In this document: positions 1 through 8,728 of the stretch, piece after piece
Position numbering within the stretch: position 1 is the first letter of the stretch
Layout of the letters: every line of letters starts with the position of its first letter
Assembly: GCF_000379125.1 (NCBI RefSeq)
Contig: NZ_KB900626.1
Location: forward strand, 2,552,667 to 2,616,666
Direction: 5' to 3'
Source: Methylosinus sp. LW4
GTDB taxonomy: Bacteria; Pseudomonadota; Alphaproteobacteria; Rhizobiales; Beijerinckiaceae
DNA length: 64,000 bases
The notes under the pieces: generated by a model
The model's input: the letters and a program-made list of their open reading frames with translations, nothing else
Database searches by the model: none
Told to the model about the DNA's origin: nothing
Made by a program: the position numbers and the translations under genes

Positions 1-45
1 CCAGATGGATGACATGACTACCCTAGAGAACTGTGGCGCCATGGC

Positions 46-555
46 TCATCGGGCATCCGTAGACTTTTCCTCCCAAATTCCGATCCCCTCCGCAGCCGCT
101 TCGGCGGCCGCCCGCGCGACCGAGGCGCCGTCGAGCGTCAGATCGGGGCCGATCTCCGCCAGCGGCTTCAGCACGAAAGCTCTCGAAAACAGCTCCTTAT
201 GCGGCAAAGTGAGCTCGGGATCGTCCATTGTGTGATCGCCGAGAAAGAGGATGTCGACGTCGATCAGCCGCGGTCCCCAGCGACGCGTCGGCGTGCGGCC
301 CATATCGGCTTCTATCGTCTTCACCGCGGCGAGCAGCTCATAGGGCGACAAACGGGTCCAGCCGAGCGCGCAAGCATTGGCGAAATCGCCCTGATCGACA
401 TCACCCCAGGGCGGCGTCCGATAGAGGCGCGACACGGCGTCGAGGCGCGCGATCCCGCGTTCCTCCAGCAGAGCGACCGCGCGGCGAATATTGGCGGGCT
501 TGTCCCCGAGATTGCTGCCGAATCCAAAGCCGACCCGCGTTTCAGCCGTCGTCAT
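46..555 (-). CDS. folK: 2-amino-4-hydroxy-6-hydroxymethyldihydropteridine pyrophosphokinase (HPPK)
   Basis: The 169-residue product matches HPPK in length. It transfers pyrophosphate from ATP to 6-hydroxymethyl-dihydropterin, the step just before dihydropteroate synthase, in the cytoplasm. The N-terminus has the family start GFGSNLGDK, and residues about 91-106 carry the signature RWGPRLIDVDILFLGD with the metal- and substrate-binding aspartates. Its ATG overlaps the folP stop by 4 bases (ATGA), so the two are translationally coupled. No dihydroneopterin aldolase (folB) lies between or next to them, although folB is often found here. Function is secure from the motif. Confidence 0.95.
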   Translation of the reverse strand: MTTAETRVGFGFGSNLGDKPANIRRAVALLEERGIARLDAVSRLYRTPPWGDVDQGDFANACALGWTRLSPYELLAAVKTIEADMGRTPTRRWGPRLIDVDILFLGDHTMDDPELTLPHKELFSRAFVLKPLAEIGPDLTLDGASVARAAAEAAAEGIGIWEEKSTDAR

Positions 556-1391
556 ATGCGTGCTTTTCCCTGTGTCAGAGTGTCGAGCACGGCGAAGGCC
601 GCTTTGTGCTCGGCGGCGTCATGGACGCGGAAAATCCGCGCGCCCTCCAGCGCCGCGATCAGATTGGCCGCCACTGTGGCGATGAGGCGCGCATCCACCT
701 CGGCGCCGAGCAGAGCGCCGAACAAGCGCTTTCGCGACACGCCGATGAGCACGGGCAGCCCGAATCGCATGAGCTGCGGAACGCCCCGCAGCGCCGCGAA
801 ATCCTGCTCGCGTGTCTTGCCGAAGCCGACGCCCGGATCGAGAATCACGCGCGATTCCGGCACGCCGGCGGCGGCGGCGATCTCCAGCGAGCGCTCGAAA
901 AAGGACAGCATGTCGGAGACGATGTCGATATCCGGCGCGACCTCCGCGCGATTGTGCATGACGACGACGCCGGCGCCGGCCTCGGCGATCGCCGGAGCCA
1001 TATCGGGGTCGCGCTGCAAGCCCCAGATATCATTGATGATCGTCACGCCGGCGGCGAGCGCCCGGCGCGCCGTCTGCGCCTTATAGGTGTCGATGGAGAC
1101 CGGAACGCCGCATTGCGCGACCAGCGTCTCGAGCAGCGGCGCGAGACGGCTCCACTCCTCTTCGGCGGTCAGCGGCGTATGGCCGGGGCGGGTCGATTCG
1201 GCGCCGATATCGACAATGTCCGCGCCGTCGGCGGCGAGCTTTTGCGCCTGCGCCAGCGCGGCCTCGGGCGCGAAGAAGCGGCCGCCATCGGAAAAGGAAT
1301 CGGGCGTCACATTGACGATGCCCATGATGACCGGCCGCGTCGCGACGAGCGAAAAGAATCGCTCGCGCGACGATTCAATCGTCGTCGTCAC
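552..1391 (-). CDS. folP: Dihydropteroate synthase
   Basis: The 279-residue protein condenses 6-hydroxymethyl-dihydropterin pyrophosphate with p-aminobenzoate. It has the classical TIM-barrel motifs: MGIVNVTPDSFSDGG near residue 24 (pterin/diphosphate site), DIGAESTRPG near 61, then SIDTYK, NDIWG, DPGVGFGKT and GVSRKR, in the expected order. It sits 24 bases downstream of phhB and overlaps folK by 4 bases, giving the leftward order phhB-folP-folK. Because mptG is next door, pterin supply for both folate and tetrahydromethanopterin seems to be organised here; that link is inferred from context. Confidence 0.96.
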   Translation of the reverse strand: MTTTIESSRERFFSLVATRPVIMGIVNVTPDSFSDGGRFFAPEAALAQAQKLAADGADIVDIGAESTRPGHTPLTAEEEWSRLAPLLETLVAQCGVPVSIDTYKAQTARRALAAGVTIINDIWGLQRDPDMAPAIAEAGAGVVVMHNRAEVAPDIDIVSDMLSFFERSLEIAAAAGVPESRVILDPGVGFGKTREQDFAALRGVPQLMRFGLPVLIGVSRKRLFGALLGAEVDARLIATVAANLIAALEGARIFRVHDAAEHKAAFAVLDTLTQGKARI

Positions 1392-1415
1392 TCTCGTCTC
1401 CAGGGAATGAGCCTG

Positions 1416-1787
1416 TCAGTCGTATTTGATATAGGCGAAGCGCTGATCCGTCTCCGGCGTTCCCTCGAGCGCGCCGCCCTCCTTGCCGGGACGCCAGGAC
1501 ACGACGTCCTCGATCTTGCGCGCCAGCTCGAAATCCTTGTCGGTCACGCCCTTGGCCGTATGGGTCATCAGCTTCACCTCGACCCAGGCGTAGGAAGCCG
1601 CAATGTCGGGATGGTGCCAGGCGGCCTCGGCGAGATGGCCGACCGTGTTGACGACCATCAGCGTGCCCTTCCAGCCGTGAGTCTTGAACTTACGCCGAAT
1701 CCAGCCGTTCTCGAGCCGCCAATGCGGAAGCTCGGCGGCGAGGCGAGCGGTTATCTCTTCTGGCGAATATGCGCGCTCCTCGGCCAT
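1416..1787 (-). CDS. phhB: Pterin-4a-carbinolamine dehydratase
   Basis: This 123-residue pterin-4a-carbinolamine dehydratase (PCD) dehydrates 4a-hydroxytetrahydropterin. The signature histidines are present in HLAEAAWHHPDI and the following VEVKLMTHTAKGVT. I chose the ATG at 1787 because a GAGGGGG Shine-Dalgarno sequence precedes it by a few bases; the frame stays open upstream to 1847 but those 20 residues are Arg/Ser/Glu-rich and unlike the family. It is the first gene of phhB-folP-folK and is divergent from mptG. No phenylalanine hydroxylase is nearby, so a role in pterin recycling or pterin synthesis is more likely than phenylalanine catabolism. Confidence 0.9.
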   Translation of the reverse strand: MAEERAYSPEEITARLAAELPHWRLENGWIRRKFKTHGWKGTLMVVNTVGHLAEAAWHHPDIAASYAWVEVKLMTHTAKGVTDKDFELARKIEDVVSWRPGKEGGALEGTPETDQRFAYIKYD

Positions 1788-1988
1788 GACGTCCCCCTCT
1801 CTCGCTCGTTCACTCTCTCTCGTCCGCGCGGACGAGCTCTCCTTCACTGCACGAGCTCTTGCCTTCGCACGCGCGGCGCCTTACTCGGCCTAGTCGAATG
1901 CGCGCGAGCCCCCTCGACGACGGCGTGAAACCGCGCCGGGAGGCGAGATATAGCGGATATTCCGCGCAAAGTCCGAAAATGAGGCTCC
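1788..1988. promoter_or_regulatory. Divergent spacer phhB/mptG with an 18-bp perfect palindrome
   Basis: About 200 bases separate the two divergent starts. At 1819-1836 lies a perfect palindrome, CTCGTCCGCGCGGACGAG, about 30 bases upstream of the phhB start. It could be an operator or the base of a hairpin. I did not find a convincing -35/-10 pair in either direction. Confidence 0.4.
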
Positions 1989-2957
1989 ATGCCGATCAGC
2001 GTGAGCGTTGTCGCCGCGGCGAGACTGCATCTCGGCTTCCTGGACATGAATGGCGCGCTCGGCCGCAAATTCGGCGGGCTCGGCCTCTCCATTGACGCGC
2101 CGGCGACGCGACTGACGCTGCAGCCTGCTGAAAATATGGAGGCTTCCGGCCCCGATGCGGAGCGGGCGCTCGCACTGCTCGAGAAGGCGACCGCCGCTCT
2201 CGCGCCCGGCAAGCGCTATCGGCTCGATATTGGCGAGGCGATCCCTCCCCATTCCGGCCTCGGCTCGGGCACGCAGCTGGCGCTGGCCATAGCGGCCGCG
2301 CTGCGCCGCATAGAGGATCTGCCACAGAATGTGGAGGCGGATGCGGCTCTGCTGCAACGCGGCGCGCGGTCGGGCCTCGGCGCTGGGCTGTTCACGCGCG
2401 GGGGGCTGGTGGTGGACGGCGGCCGCGGCGCCGACACGATGACTCCGCCGGTGGTCTCTCGTCTCGCCTTCCCGCAGGATTGGCGCATTCTGCTCGTCTC
2501 GGACCCGGCCTCGATCGGCCTGCACGGCGCCGAGGAGCGCAAGGCCTTCGCCGAGCTGCCGCCATTCTCGGAGGAGGACGCGGGACGATTGTGCCGGCTG
2601 GTGCTGATGCAGGCTCTGCCGGCGGCGGCGGAGGCGGATTTTTCGGCGTTTGGCGCCGCGATCACCGCCATTCAGGCGATCGTCGGGGACTATTTTGCGC
2701 CAGCGCAGGGCGGTCGGCGCTTTACCAGCGCGGCGGTCGAAGCTCTGCTCGCGCGTTTGGCGCAGGCGGGCGCCACGGGTCTCGGCCAGACCTCCTGGGG
2801 GCCGACCGGCTTCGCCTTCGCGCCCGATGAGGCGGAGGCGCGCCGCCTCGAGGCTTTGGCGCGCGGCGCGGCCGAGGCCAGCGGATTGACGCTGGCCGTC
2901 GTCGCAGGGGCGGATCGCGGCGCGCGCATAGACGCCGTCTATGCGAAGATCGCCTGA
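1989..2957 (+). CDS. mptG: Beta-ribofuranosylaminobenzene 5'-phosphate (beta-RFAP) synthase
   Basis: The 322-residue GHMP-kinase-fold protein catalyses the first committed step of tetrahydromethanopterin synthesis: condensing p-hydroxybenzoate or p-aminobenzoate with PRPP and releasing CO2. Visible motifs are the start AARLHLGFLDMNG, the GHMP glycine-rich motif PHSGLGSGTQLALA at about residues 87-100, and the C-terminal GLGQTSWGPTGFAF. A GAGG box precedes the ATG. It converges on the next gene with only 3 bases between stops. Among bacteria this gene marks organisms with the tetrahydromethanopterin C1-transfer pathway, chiefly methylotrophs. The beta-RFAP assignment is strong; the in vivo substrate is not shown by sequence. 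Confidence 0.92.
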   Translation: MPISVSVVAAARLHLGFLDMNGALGRKFGGLGLSIDAPATRLTLQPAENMEASGPDAERALALLEKATAALAPGKRYRLDIGEAIPPHSGLGSGTQLALAIAAALRRIEDLPQNVEADAALLQRGARSGLGAGLFTRGGLVVDGGRGADTMTPPVVSRLAFPQDWRILLVSDPASIGLHGAEERKAFAELPPFSEEDAGRLCRLVLMQALPAAAEADFSAFGAAITAIQAIVGDYFAPAQGGRRFTSAAVEALLARLAQAGATGLGQTSWGPTGFAFAPDEAEARRLEALARGAAEASGLTLAVVAGADRGARIDAVYAKIA

Positions 2958-2960
2958 CGC

Positions 2961-3710
2961 TCACGAGCGGCCGAGAACCAGCTCCAGCAGCGCTTTCATA
3001 TCCGGGGCGACGACATCCGGCGTGACGCCGAGCTTTTCCGCCGGCAGGCCGAAACGGTTGACCCAAATGGTCGGATAGCCGAAAGCCTTGGCTCCGTAGG
3101 CGTCCCAGCTGCCGAAAGCGGCGAAGAGAATCTCCTCCTTGGCGAGATGCAGCCGCTCCATCCCCAGCGCATAGGCCTTGGGATCGGGCTTGTAGGTCGC
3201 ATTGACCTCCGTGCTCAGCAATTCGTCGAAATAGCCTGTGAGGCCGGCGTGCTCCGCATTGGCCGACAGCATTTTTCCGCTGAAATTCGCGATCGTGATG
3301 ACGCGCACGCCAGCGGCCTTCAGCCGGCGCAAAGCGTCCAGCGTGTCCGGCCAGGGAGCGAGCGTCAGATAGGCATTCATGAGGCGCTCGCGTGTCGCCG
3401 GGGGCAGATCTAGCTTCATTGCCTGCGCCGCATAGGCGAGCGCATCGCCCGTCACCTCGAAAAAATCCGCATGGCGGCCTGTGATCGAGCGCAGAAAGCA
3501 ATATTCGAACTGCTTGGCGCGCCAGAGGTTGGTGAATTCCACGCCCTTGCCCGGATAGGCCGCCTCGACCGCCGGGATCACCGAATTGGCGTCGAAGAGC
3601 ACGAAATAGTCGAAGGCGACCGCCTTGTAGCGCGGCGGCGTCTCGGCGCGAGCGAGCCCCGCGAAGGCGAGGCAGAACAGCGAAAGTAGGAGGAATCTGA
3701 GCAATTTCAT
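2961..3710 (-). CDS. Exported HAD-superfamily (haloacid dehalogenase type II-like) hydrolase
   Basis: The 249-residue protein starts with a signal peptide (hydrophobic LLLSLFCLAFAG, predicted cleavage after LARA), so it probably acts in the periplasm. The fold is that of L-2-haloacid dehalogenases: motif I FDYFVLFD keeps the first Asp but lacks the usual GT of FDAYGTLFD; motif II is TIANFS; the motif III lysine is in YKPDPKAY; motif IV is FGSWDAYGAKAFGYPTIWVNR-like. The family usually has SNAWD where this has GSWD, so dehalogenase activity is doubtful. A GGAG box lies 8 bases before the ATG. Substrate unknown. Confidence 0.8.
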   Translation of the reverse strand: MKLLRFLLLSLFCLAFAGLARAETPPRYKAVAFDYFVLFDANSVIPAVEAAYPGKGVEFTNLWRAKQFEYCFLRSITGRHADFFEVTGDALAYAAQAMKLDLPPATRERLMNAYLTLAPWPDTLDALRRLKAAGVRVITIANFSGKMLSANAEHAGLTGYFDELLSTEVNATYKPDPKAYALGMERLHLAKEEILFAAFGSWDAYGAKAFGYPTIWVNRFGLPAEKLGVTPDVVAPDMKALLELVLGRS

Positions 3711-3981
3711 GAAGCGTTCTCCACCGCGCCGAACTCCTGCGGCGCATGAGGGACATTCGTGATGGACCCGTCTCGCATTTCGTCCGGCGCCAAAAAATCG
3801 CGGGCGCCCTGCCGAAGCGCGAGATCGGCCCGGGCCGGCGCATCGCCAAGAGCGCAGAGAGGATCGAAGCCGTCATCGCACGGACAAGAAATATCGGGTA
3901 GAAAGCCGTACGCCGAGCGCGCGGCCGGGCGGCCCGGGGACTGCGCGCGATCGAAAATGACGGCCGCCGGGATCAGCCCAT

Positions 3982-4683
3982 ATGAAGAAGACCGCCGCGT
4001 TCCTTTCGGTTCTCGCTCTGCTCTGCGCGCCCGCAGCCGCGCGCGAGGGCTTTGTGACGCCAGAGCAGAGCCATCCGCTCGAGATTCTCGCGACCCCGCC
4101 CGCTCCGCATTCCCCGACGAGCGACGCCGAGCTCGCCGAGCTGCATCGCATCGAGGCTGCGCGCACCGCGGAGCAGGCCGCGCGCGCCAAGGCCGACGAT
4201 GAAAATCAGACGATCTTCCTCTATCGCACCGTCTTCGGCGAGAAATTCAGCAAGGAGAATCTGCCGGCTGTCGAGGCTCTCGGCGCCCGGCTGAAGGCCG
4301 ACGAATCCGCCAATACCGGCGCCGCCAAGGACGCCTTCCATCGCATCCGGCCTTACAATGTCGACAAGACATTGCACCCCGTCTGCAAGACCAAGGCGAA
4401 GGACGATTCCTATCCGAGCGGCCATACGACGGTCGGATATCTCATGGGCTTGGCGCTGATCGACATCGTCCCCGAGCGTCGCGACGAAATTCTCGCGCGG
4501 GCCGACGACTACGCCCATAATCGGCTCGTCTGCGGCGTGCATTTCCCGAGCGATGTCGCTGCGGCGCGTCTCGTCGCCTATGCGGTGCATGCGATCATGG
4601 AGCTCGATCCCGCCTATCGCAAGGACATAGACGCCGCACGGGCGGAGCTGCGCAGCGCGCTGGGTCTCGCCCGCGCCAATTGA
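3982..4683 (+). CDS. PAP2-family class A nonspecific acid phosphatase, secreted
   Basis: The 233-residue product has an N-terminal signal peptide (cleavage near AAA-RE, residue 20). The three PAP2 phosphatase motifs are visible: K116-x6-R123-P, the central SYPSGHTT at 143-150 with the catalytic His148, and R181-x5-H187-x3-D191. In class A enzymes motif 3 begins with Ser; here it is Asn. It should dephosphorylate a range of organic phosphomonoesters in the periplasm. It lies alone between divergent and convergent neighbours; a metallophosphoesterase follows after the small lipoprotein gene, so phosphate scavenging is a plausible common theme. Confidence 0.88.
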   Translation: MKKTAAFLSVLALLCAPAAAREGFVTPEQSHPLEILATPPAPHSPTSDAELAELHRIEAARTAEQAARAKADDENQTIFLYRTVFGEKFSKENLPAVEALGARLKADESANTGAAKDAFHRIRPYNVDKTLHPVCKTKAKDDSYPSGHTTVGYLMGLALIDIVPERRDEILARADDYAHNRLVCGVHFPSDVAAARLVAYAVHAIMELDPAYRKDIDAARAELRSALGLARAN

Positions 4684-4689
4684 CGGCTC

Positions 4690-4726
4690 AAATAAAAGCG
4701 GACGCGAAGCTCTGTGCTCCGCGTCC
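4690..4726 (-). terminator. Rho-independent terminator of the glycine-zipper lipoprotein gene
   Basis: Arms GGACGCG (4700-4706) and CGCGTCC (4720-4726) pair perfectly, with AGC/GCT extending the stem past one mismatch to a 5-base loop TCTGT. Read on the minus strand the hairpin is followed by CTTTTATTT, a proper T-tract. It starts 9 bases after the stop of the lipoprotein gene. There is no T-tract on the plus side, so it terminates mainly leftward transcription. Confidence 0.85.
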
Positions 4727-4735
4727 CCCGCAATC

Positions 4736-5026
4736 TCAGTAATTGTAATAGGCGACGCAGACGCGATTGCCGTAATAATCCCAGCCCCAGCGGGCGCACT
4801 GCTGCGGCGGGGCGGTCGCCGCGCCGACAACGGCGCCGGTCGCGGCGCCAATCGCGGCGCCCGCGAGCGTGCCGCCCGCGCGGCCGCCCGAAGCCGCGGC
4901 GCCGATGGCCGCTCCGCCCGCGCCGCCGATGAGGGCGCCGCCCGCCGCGCGCTCGCCGGGCGTGTTGCAGCCTGCGAGCGACGCGGCAATGGCCAGCGCC
5001 GCCGCCGTCACGAAAATCTTCTTCAT
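4736..5026 (-). CDS. Small glycine-zipper outer-membrane lipoprotein
   Basis: From the ATG at 5026 (GGAAGG box 7-8 bases upstream) the product has 96 residues. It has a lipoprotein signal with lipobox LAGC (lipidated Cys at about residue 20), then a glycine-zipper stretch rich in GGALIGGAGGAAIG and GAAIGAATGAVVGAAT repeats, and a C-terminus of Tyr, Trp and Cys ending in YYNY. Such 17-kDa-antigen/YMGG-like lipoproteins are associated with the outer membrane; their molecular function is mostly unknown. The open frame extends to 5161 but the added 45 residues have no signal character. A terminator follows immediately. Confidence 0.8.
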   Translation of the reverse strand: MKKIFVTAAALAIAASLAGCNTPGERAAGGALIGGAGGAAIGAAASGGRAGGTLAGAAIGAATGAVVGAATAPPQQCARWGWDYYGNRVCVAYYNY

Positions 5027-5142
5027 GGAGTATCCTTCCCCCGTGTGAGCCCATGCGAGGCGCCCGGCCAGCGCCGATTTCGTCTCACGACGCGATATCG
5101 AAGCGGCCGAGCCCGAGACAACTTTCGGAAACCGGCGAAAAG

Positions 5143-6444
5143 ATGACCTCGACCAAGGCAACGCCCTATAAATCCCACGCTTTCGACCCGAATGAAAGAG
5201 CAGAGCGTCTCCCCGCGGCCGCTGTGGGCATGCTCGCGCTCGCAGCGCTGTCCTTCACCGCCCCCGCGAGGGCGGGGGACGCCTACCAATGGCTGCAGGC
5301 GAGCGCCGACGGCTGGCAGGCGCGCGCCATAACGCAGAGCGACGCCTGCCCCGCGGCCGAGATCGACGGTCGCGCCGTCGCCATGGCGCTGCGCGCGCGG
5401 CCGGGAGCCGATTTCCCGATCACCGTCTGCGCGGTCGCGGTTCCGAAAGGAACGCAGAGCGTCACGGTCGCGGGCGCGCCGCTGCGGCCGCCGCCGACGC
5501 GAATCGAAAAGGCGCTCGTCCTCGGCGATACGGGCTGCCGCCTCAAAGGCATATTCGTCCAGGATTGCAATTCCAGCGAGGCCTGGCCCTTTCGCCGAAT
5601 CGTCGAGACCGCCGCGAAATTCGCGCCGGACATTGTGATCCATGTCGGCGATTATCATTATCGCGAGACGGCGTGCCTTCCCGGCATGGCGGGCTGCGCC
5701 GGCTCGCCGCATGGCGACAATTGGGAGGCGTGGAAGGCGGATTTCTTCGCGCCCGGCGACCCTCTGCTGCGCGCCGCCCCCTTGGCGCTCGTGCGCGGCA
5801 ATCACGAGATCTGCAAGCGCGCCGGCCAGGGCTGGACGCGCGCGCTCTCGCCCTCGCCATTGGGCGAGACTCCGCAATGCGTCGAGCGCGAGCAGGCCTA
5901 TCGAGTCGATATCGCCGATCCGACCCTCTATGTTCTCGACACGACCGAAGCCGAAGAACGCACCGTGGACACAGAGCTGCTGCCTTTCTTGCGCAGCCAG
6001 CTCGCTGTCGCGAAGGATGCGCCCGGCCCGGTCTGGTATGCGTTCCACAAGCCGATTTTCTCGTTGTTTCGATCGCGGATCGGCGAGACGATCGGCATCA
6101 ATGAAACGCTGGCCGCCGCCGCCCATGACACTATTCCGGCGAGCGTGCAGGCGATCCTGTCGGGTCATCTCCACGCCTTCGAGGCTCTGAGCTTTCGGGA
6201 GGATCGGCCGGCGCAATTCATCGTCGGCGTCGGCGGCACCGCCATGGACCCGCGCATACCGGCGAATTTCGACGGCGCGACGATCGGCGAGGCGACGGTC
6301 GCGCTAGGCCGCGGCGTCGCCGCCACTTTCGGCTTCGCGACATTCGAGCGCGGCGACGGCGAATGGATCGTCACCGATTATGACGCGGAGGCGCGACCGC
6401 GCCTGCGCTGCCATTTGCGCGGACGCCAGCTCGATTGCGAATGA
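5143..6444 (+). CDS. Exported metallophosphoesterase (calcineurin-like)
   Basis: About 433 residues from the ATG at 5143; a second ATG at 5230 lies just before the hydrophobic signal segment (LALAALSFTAPARAG) and could be the true start. The dinuclear metal motifs appear in order: GDTGC, GDYHY, RGNHE, then HKP and GHLHAFE, as in purple-acid-phosphatase-like and calcineurin-like phosphoesterases. Several cysteines (CPAAE, DTGC, QDC, CLPG, AGC, CK, QC, RCH, DCE) suggest disulphides, in line with a periplasmic location. Substrate cannot be told from sequence. It is convergent with adk across a long hairpin. Confidence 0.85.
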   Translation: MTSTKATPYKSHAFDPNERAERLPAAAVGMLALAALSFTAPARAGDAYQWLQASADGWQARAITQSDACPAAEIDGRAVAMALRARPGADFPITVCAVAVPKGTQSVTVAGAPLRPPPTRIEKALVLGDTGCRLKGIFVQDCNSSEAWPFRRIVETAAKFAPDIVIHVGDYHYRETACLPGMAGCAGSPHGDNWEAWKADFFAPGDPLLRAAPLALVRGNHEICKRAGQGWTRALSPSPLGETPQCVEREQAYRVDIADPTLYVLDTTEAEERTVDTELLPFLRSQLAVAKDAPGPVWYAFHKPIFSLFRSRIGETIGINETLAAAAHDTIPASVQAILSGHLHAFEALSFREDRPAQFIVGVGGTAMDPRIPANFDGATIGEATVALGRGVAATFGFATFERGDGEWIVTDYDAEARPRLRCHLRGRQLDCE

Positions 6445-6452
6445 GGAATTCC

Positions 6453-6493
6453 GCGCCTTCCGCTGAGCGGCTCGACCGCGAGGCGGAAGGCGC
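6453..6493. terminator. Long hairpin between the metallophosphoesterase gene and adk
   Basis: Perfect 11-bp arms GCGCCTTCCGC (6453-6463) and GCGGAAGGCGC (6483-6493) enclose a loop that holds a second small stem (GCGG/CCGC). It lies 9 bases past each of the two converging stop codons. There is no T-tract on either side, so classical intrinsic termination is not certain; it could block 3' decay or act in both directions. Confidence 0.6.
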
Positions 6494-6502
6494 TGGGAAC
6501 GA

Positions 6503-7084
6503 TCAGCGCTTCAACGCCTGCTCGATCGCCGCGCTCACGACGTCGACCGGCTCCATGCCGTCGACCTGCTTCAGCTCGCCCTTGCCGGAATAATAGTCGG
6601 ACACTGGCGCCGTTTGCGTGCGATAGGCGTCGAGCCTGGTCTTGAAGGCCGAAGGATTGTCGTCCGCGCGCACCTCGCCGCCACGGGCGCGGGTCTCGTC
6701 GACCCGATTCTGCATGCGGGCGAGCAGCGCATTCTCGTCGACGCTGAGCTCAATGACCGCATCGAGCTTCAGCCCCTCGCGGTCGAGCAGCCGGTCGAGC
6801 GCCTCGGCCTGCGCCACCGTGCGCGGGAAACCATCGAGAATGAAGCCATTGGCGGCGTCCTTCTCCTTGATCCGCTGGCCGATGATGCCGACGACGACAG
6901 CGTCGGGCACCAGCGCGCCACGATCCATGATTTCCTTCGCCTCGAGGCCGATCGGCGTCCTCGCCTCGACAGCGGCGCGCAGCATGTCGCCGGTCGAGAG
7001 CTGAGGGATCGCATATTTCGCCACGAGCCGAGCCGATTGCGTGCCCTTGCCCGCGCCCGGCGGTCCGAGCAGAACCAGCCTCAT
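6503..7084 (-). CDS. adk: Adenylate kinase
   Basis: The 193-residue enzyme interconverts ATP+AMP and 2 ADP. The P-loop [10 protein letters not shown] is at residues 7-16, followed by STGDMLR (AMP site), [10 protein letters not shown] and the short lid region. It has the short lid type without the four-cysteine zinc site, as in many alphaproteobacteria. Its ATG overlaps the secY stop by 4 bases. It is the last gene of the translation supercluster: rpsM, rpsK, rpoA and rplQ, which normally follow, are absent, and a convergent phosphoesterase takes their place. Confidence 0.97.
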   Translation of the reverse strand: MRLVLLGPPGAGKGTQSARLVAKYAIPQLSTGDMLRAAVEARTPIGLEAKEIMDRGALVPDAVVVGIIGQRIKEKDAANGFILDGFPRTVAQAEALDRLLDREGLKLDAVIELSVDENALLARMQNRVDETRARGGEVRADDNPSAFKTRLDAYRTQTAPVSDYYSGKGELKQVDGMEPVDVVSAAIEQALKR

Positions 7085-8415
7085 TTGCGTCGCCCGCGCA
7101 GTTTGGTCTTGCGGATCAGGCCCTCATATTGATGAGCCTGGAGATGGCCGTGAACCTGCGCCACCGTGTCCATCGTCACGCTCACGACGATGAGCAGCGA
7201 GGTGCCGCCGAAATAGAACGGCAGATTGGCGTAGGAGATCAGCATTTCCGGCAGCAGGCAGATCACCGCGAGATAGCCGGCGCCGAGAACGGTGATGCGC
7301 ATCAGCACATCGTCGATGTATTTCGCCGTCCGCTCGCCCGGGCGAATGCCCGGGATGAAGCCGCCATGCTTCTTCAGATTGTCGGCCGTCTCCGTCGGAT
7401 TGAAGACGATGGCCGTGTAGAAGAAGGCGAAGAACACGATCAGCCCGACGTAGGACAACATATACAGCGGCCGTCCGTGCCCGAAATAGGCGGAGATGGT
7501 CGCGAAAATATTGTCCGTGCCCTGCGTCTGCGAGAAATTCGCGATCGTCGTCGGCAGCAGAAGCAGCGAGGAGGCGAAGATCGGCGGAATGACGCCGGAG
7601 GTGTTGAGCTTCAGCGGCAGGAAGGAGGTCTGCCCCTCATAGACGCGATTGCCGTGCTGCCGCTTGGGATAGGTGATCAGCAATCGGCGCTGCGCGCGCT
7701 CCATATACACGATGAAGGCGATGACGAAGAAGGACATCGCCATCACGCCGAGGATGACGCCGGTCGAGATCGCGCCCTGCTTGCCGAGCTCCAGCGTGCT
7801 GAGAATGGCCGCCGGAAAGGCTGCGACAATGCCCGCGAAAATGATGAGCGACGAGCCATTGCCGATGCCGCGCGAGGTGATCTGCTCGCCGAGCCACATC
7901 AGGAACATGGTGCCGCCGACCAGAGTGCAGACGGTCGTGAGGCGGAAGAACAGGCCGGGCTCGGTGACGACGCCCTGCTGCCCCTCGAGGCCGATCGCCA
8001 TGCCATAGGCCTGGAAGGTCGCGAGAATCACCGTGAGATAGCGCGTGTATTGATTGAGGACCTTGCGGCCCTGCTCGCCCTCCTTCTTCACCTGCTCGAG
8101 CGAGGGAATCACCGTCGTCAGCAGCTGAATGATGATGGAGGCGGAAATATAGGGCATGATGTTGAGCGCGAAGATCGCGCTGCGCTGCACCGCGCCGCCG
8201 GCGAACATGTTGAACAGCTCGAGCACGCCCTTCGACTGGCCGAAGAAGCTCTTCGCGAAGGCCTCCGGGTCGATGCCCGGCAACGGCACATAAGTGCCGA
8301 GACGATAGACGATCAGCGCCCCGAGCGTGAACCAGATGCGTTTTTTGAGCTCATCCGCTTTGCCGAAAGCGGAAAAATTGACGTTGGCCGCAAGCTGTTC
8401 GGCTGCCGATGCCAT
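7081..8415 (-). CDS. secY: Protein translocase subunit SecY
   Basis: From the ATG at 8415, preceded by GAGGGAG at about 9 bases, the product has 444 residues, the family norm. Ten membrane segments are visible, with the conserved start region [10 protein letters not shown], the plug region, [35 protein letters not shown] and the cytosolic [22 protein letters not shown] loop. It forms the SecYEG channel. The frame stays open to 8544 but the extra 43 residues are Arg/Ser-rich and not part of the family. Unusually, 313 bases with a strong hairpin separate it from rplO; it overlaps adk by 4 bases. Confidence 0.97.
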   Translation of the reverse strand: MASAAEQLAANVNFSAFGKADELKKRIWFTLGALIVYRLGTYVPLPGIDPEAFAKSFFGQSKGVLELFNMFAGGAVQRSAIFALNIMPYISASIIIQLLTTVIPSLEQVKKEGEQGRKVLNQYTRYLTVILATFQAYGMAIGLEGQQGVVTEPGLFFRLTTVCTLVGGTMFLMWLGEQITSRGIGNGSSLIIFAGIVAAFPAAILSTLELGKQGAISTGVILGVMAMSFFVIAFIVYMERAQRRLLITYPKRQHGNRVYEGQTSFLPLKLNTSGVIPPIFASSLLLLPTTIANFSQTQGTDNIFATISAYFGHGRPLYMLSYVGLIVFFAFFYTAIVFNPTETADNLKKHGGFIPGIRPGERTAKYIDDVLMRITVLGAGYLAVICLLPEMLISYANLPFYFGGTSLLIVVSVTMDTVAQVHGHLQAHQYEGLIRKTKLRGRRK

Positions 8416-8728
8416 GGGCGAGGCTCCCTCGTCGCGCGCCGCGCGGTTTCTTTTAGACGAGCGTCGAAGCGACGCAGCGCTGCTCGCCGCGACGCCGCGC
8501 TCTGTTTTCGGCCCTGCCCATTCGAGGGGCAAGACCCGGCGCATGTCTATCGCACGATGTCGGCGAAAAAAAAGTCTAGCCTCTTCTCGCCGGCTCGCAC
8601 AGGCGACTCCGTATCACGACGGATGGGCGGATCGCCAGTTTTTTGGTCGATACGATTAACCTCGAGGCGGCGAAAGTGCGCCGCCTCGAGCTTGCGCCAG
8701 CCTACGCGTCGCGGGCCGGGCGGAGGCT
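8416..8728 (-). other. Non-coding spacer rplO-secY with a 12-bp-stem hairpin
   Basis: The largest internal gap of the ribosomal supercluster. A perfect hairpin, CTCGAGGCGGCG (8661-8672) and CGCCGCCTCGAG (8679-8690) with a 6-base loop, begins 38 bases after the rplO stop. On the minus strand no T-run follows directly; an 8-T run occurs about 90 bases further on, near 8566-8573, without a good stem before it. The hairpin may attenuate, process or protect the mRNA, and secY may have its own promoter here, but I could not pick a promoter with confidence. Confidence 0.6.

Noticed and set aside
8566..8573. Eight-A run in the rplO-secY spacer considered as an intrinsic terminator on the minus strand
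   Set aside because: The preceding sequence forms only a 4-bp stem (AGCC/GGCT), too weak to count as a terminator.
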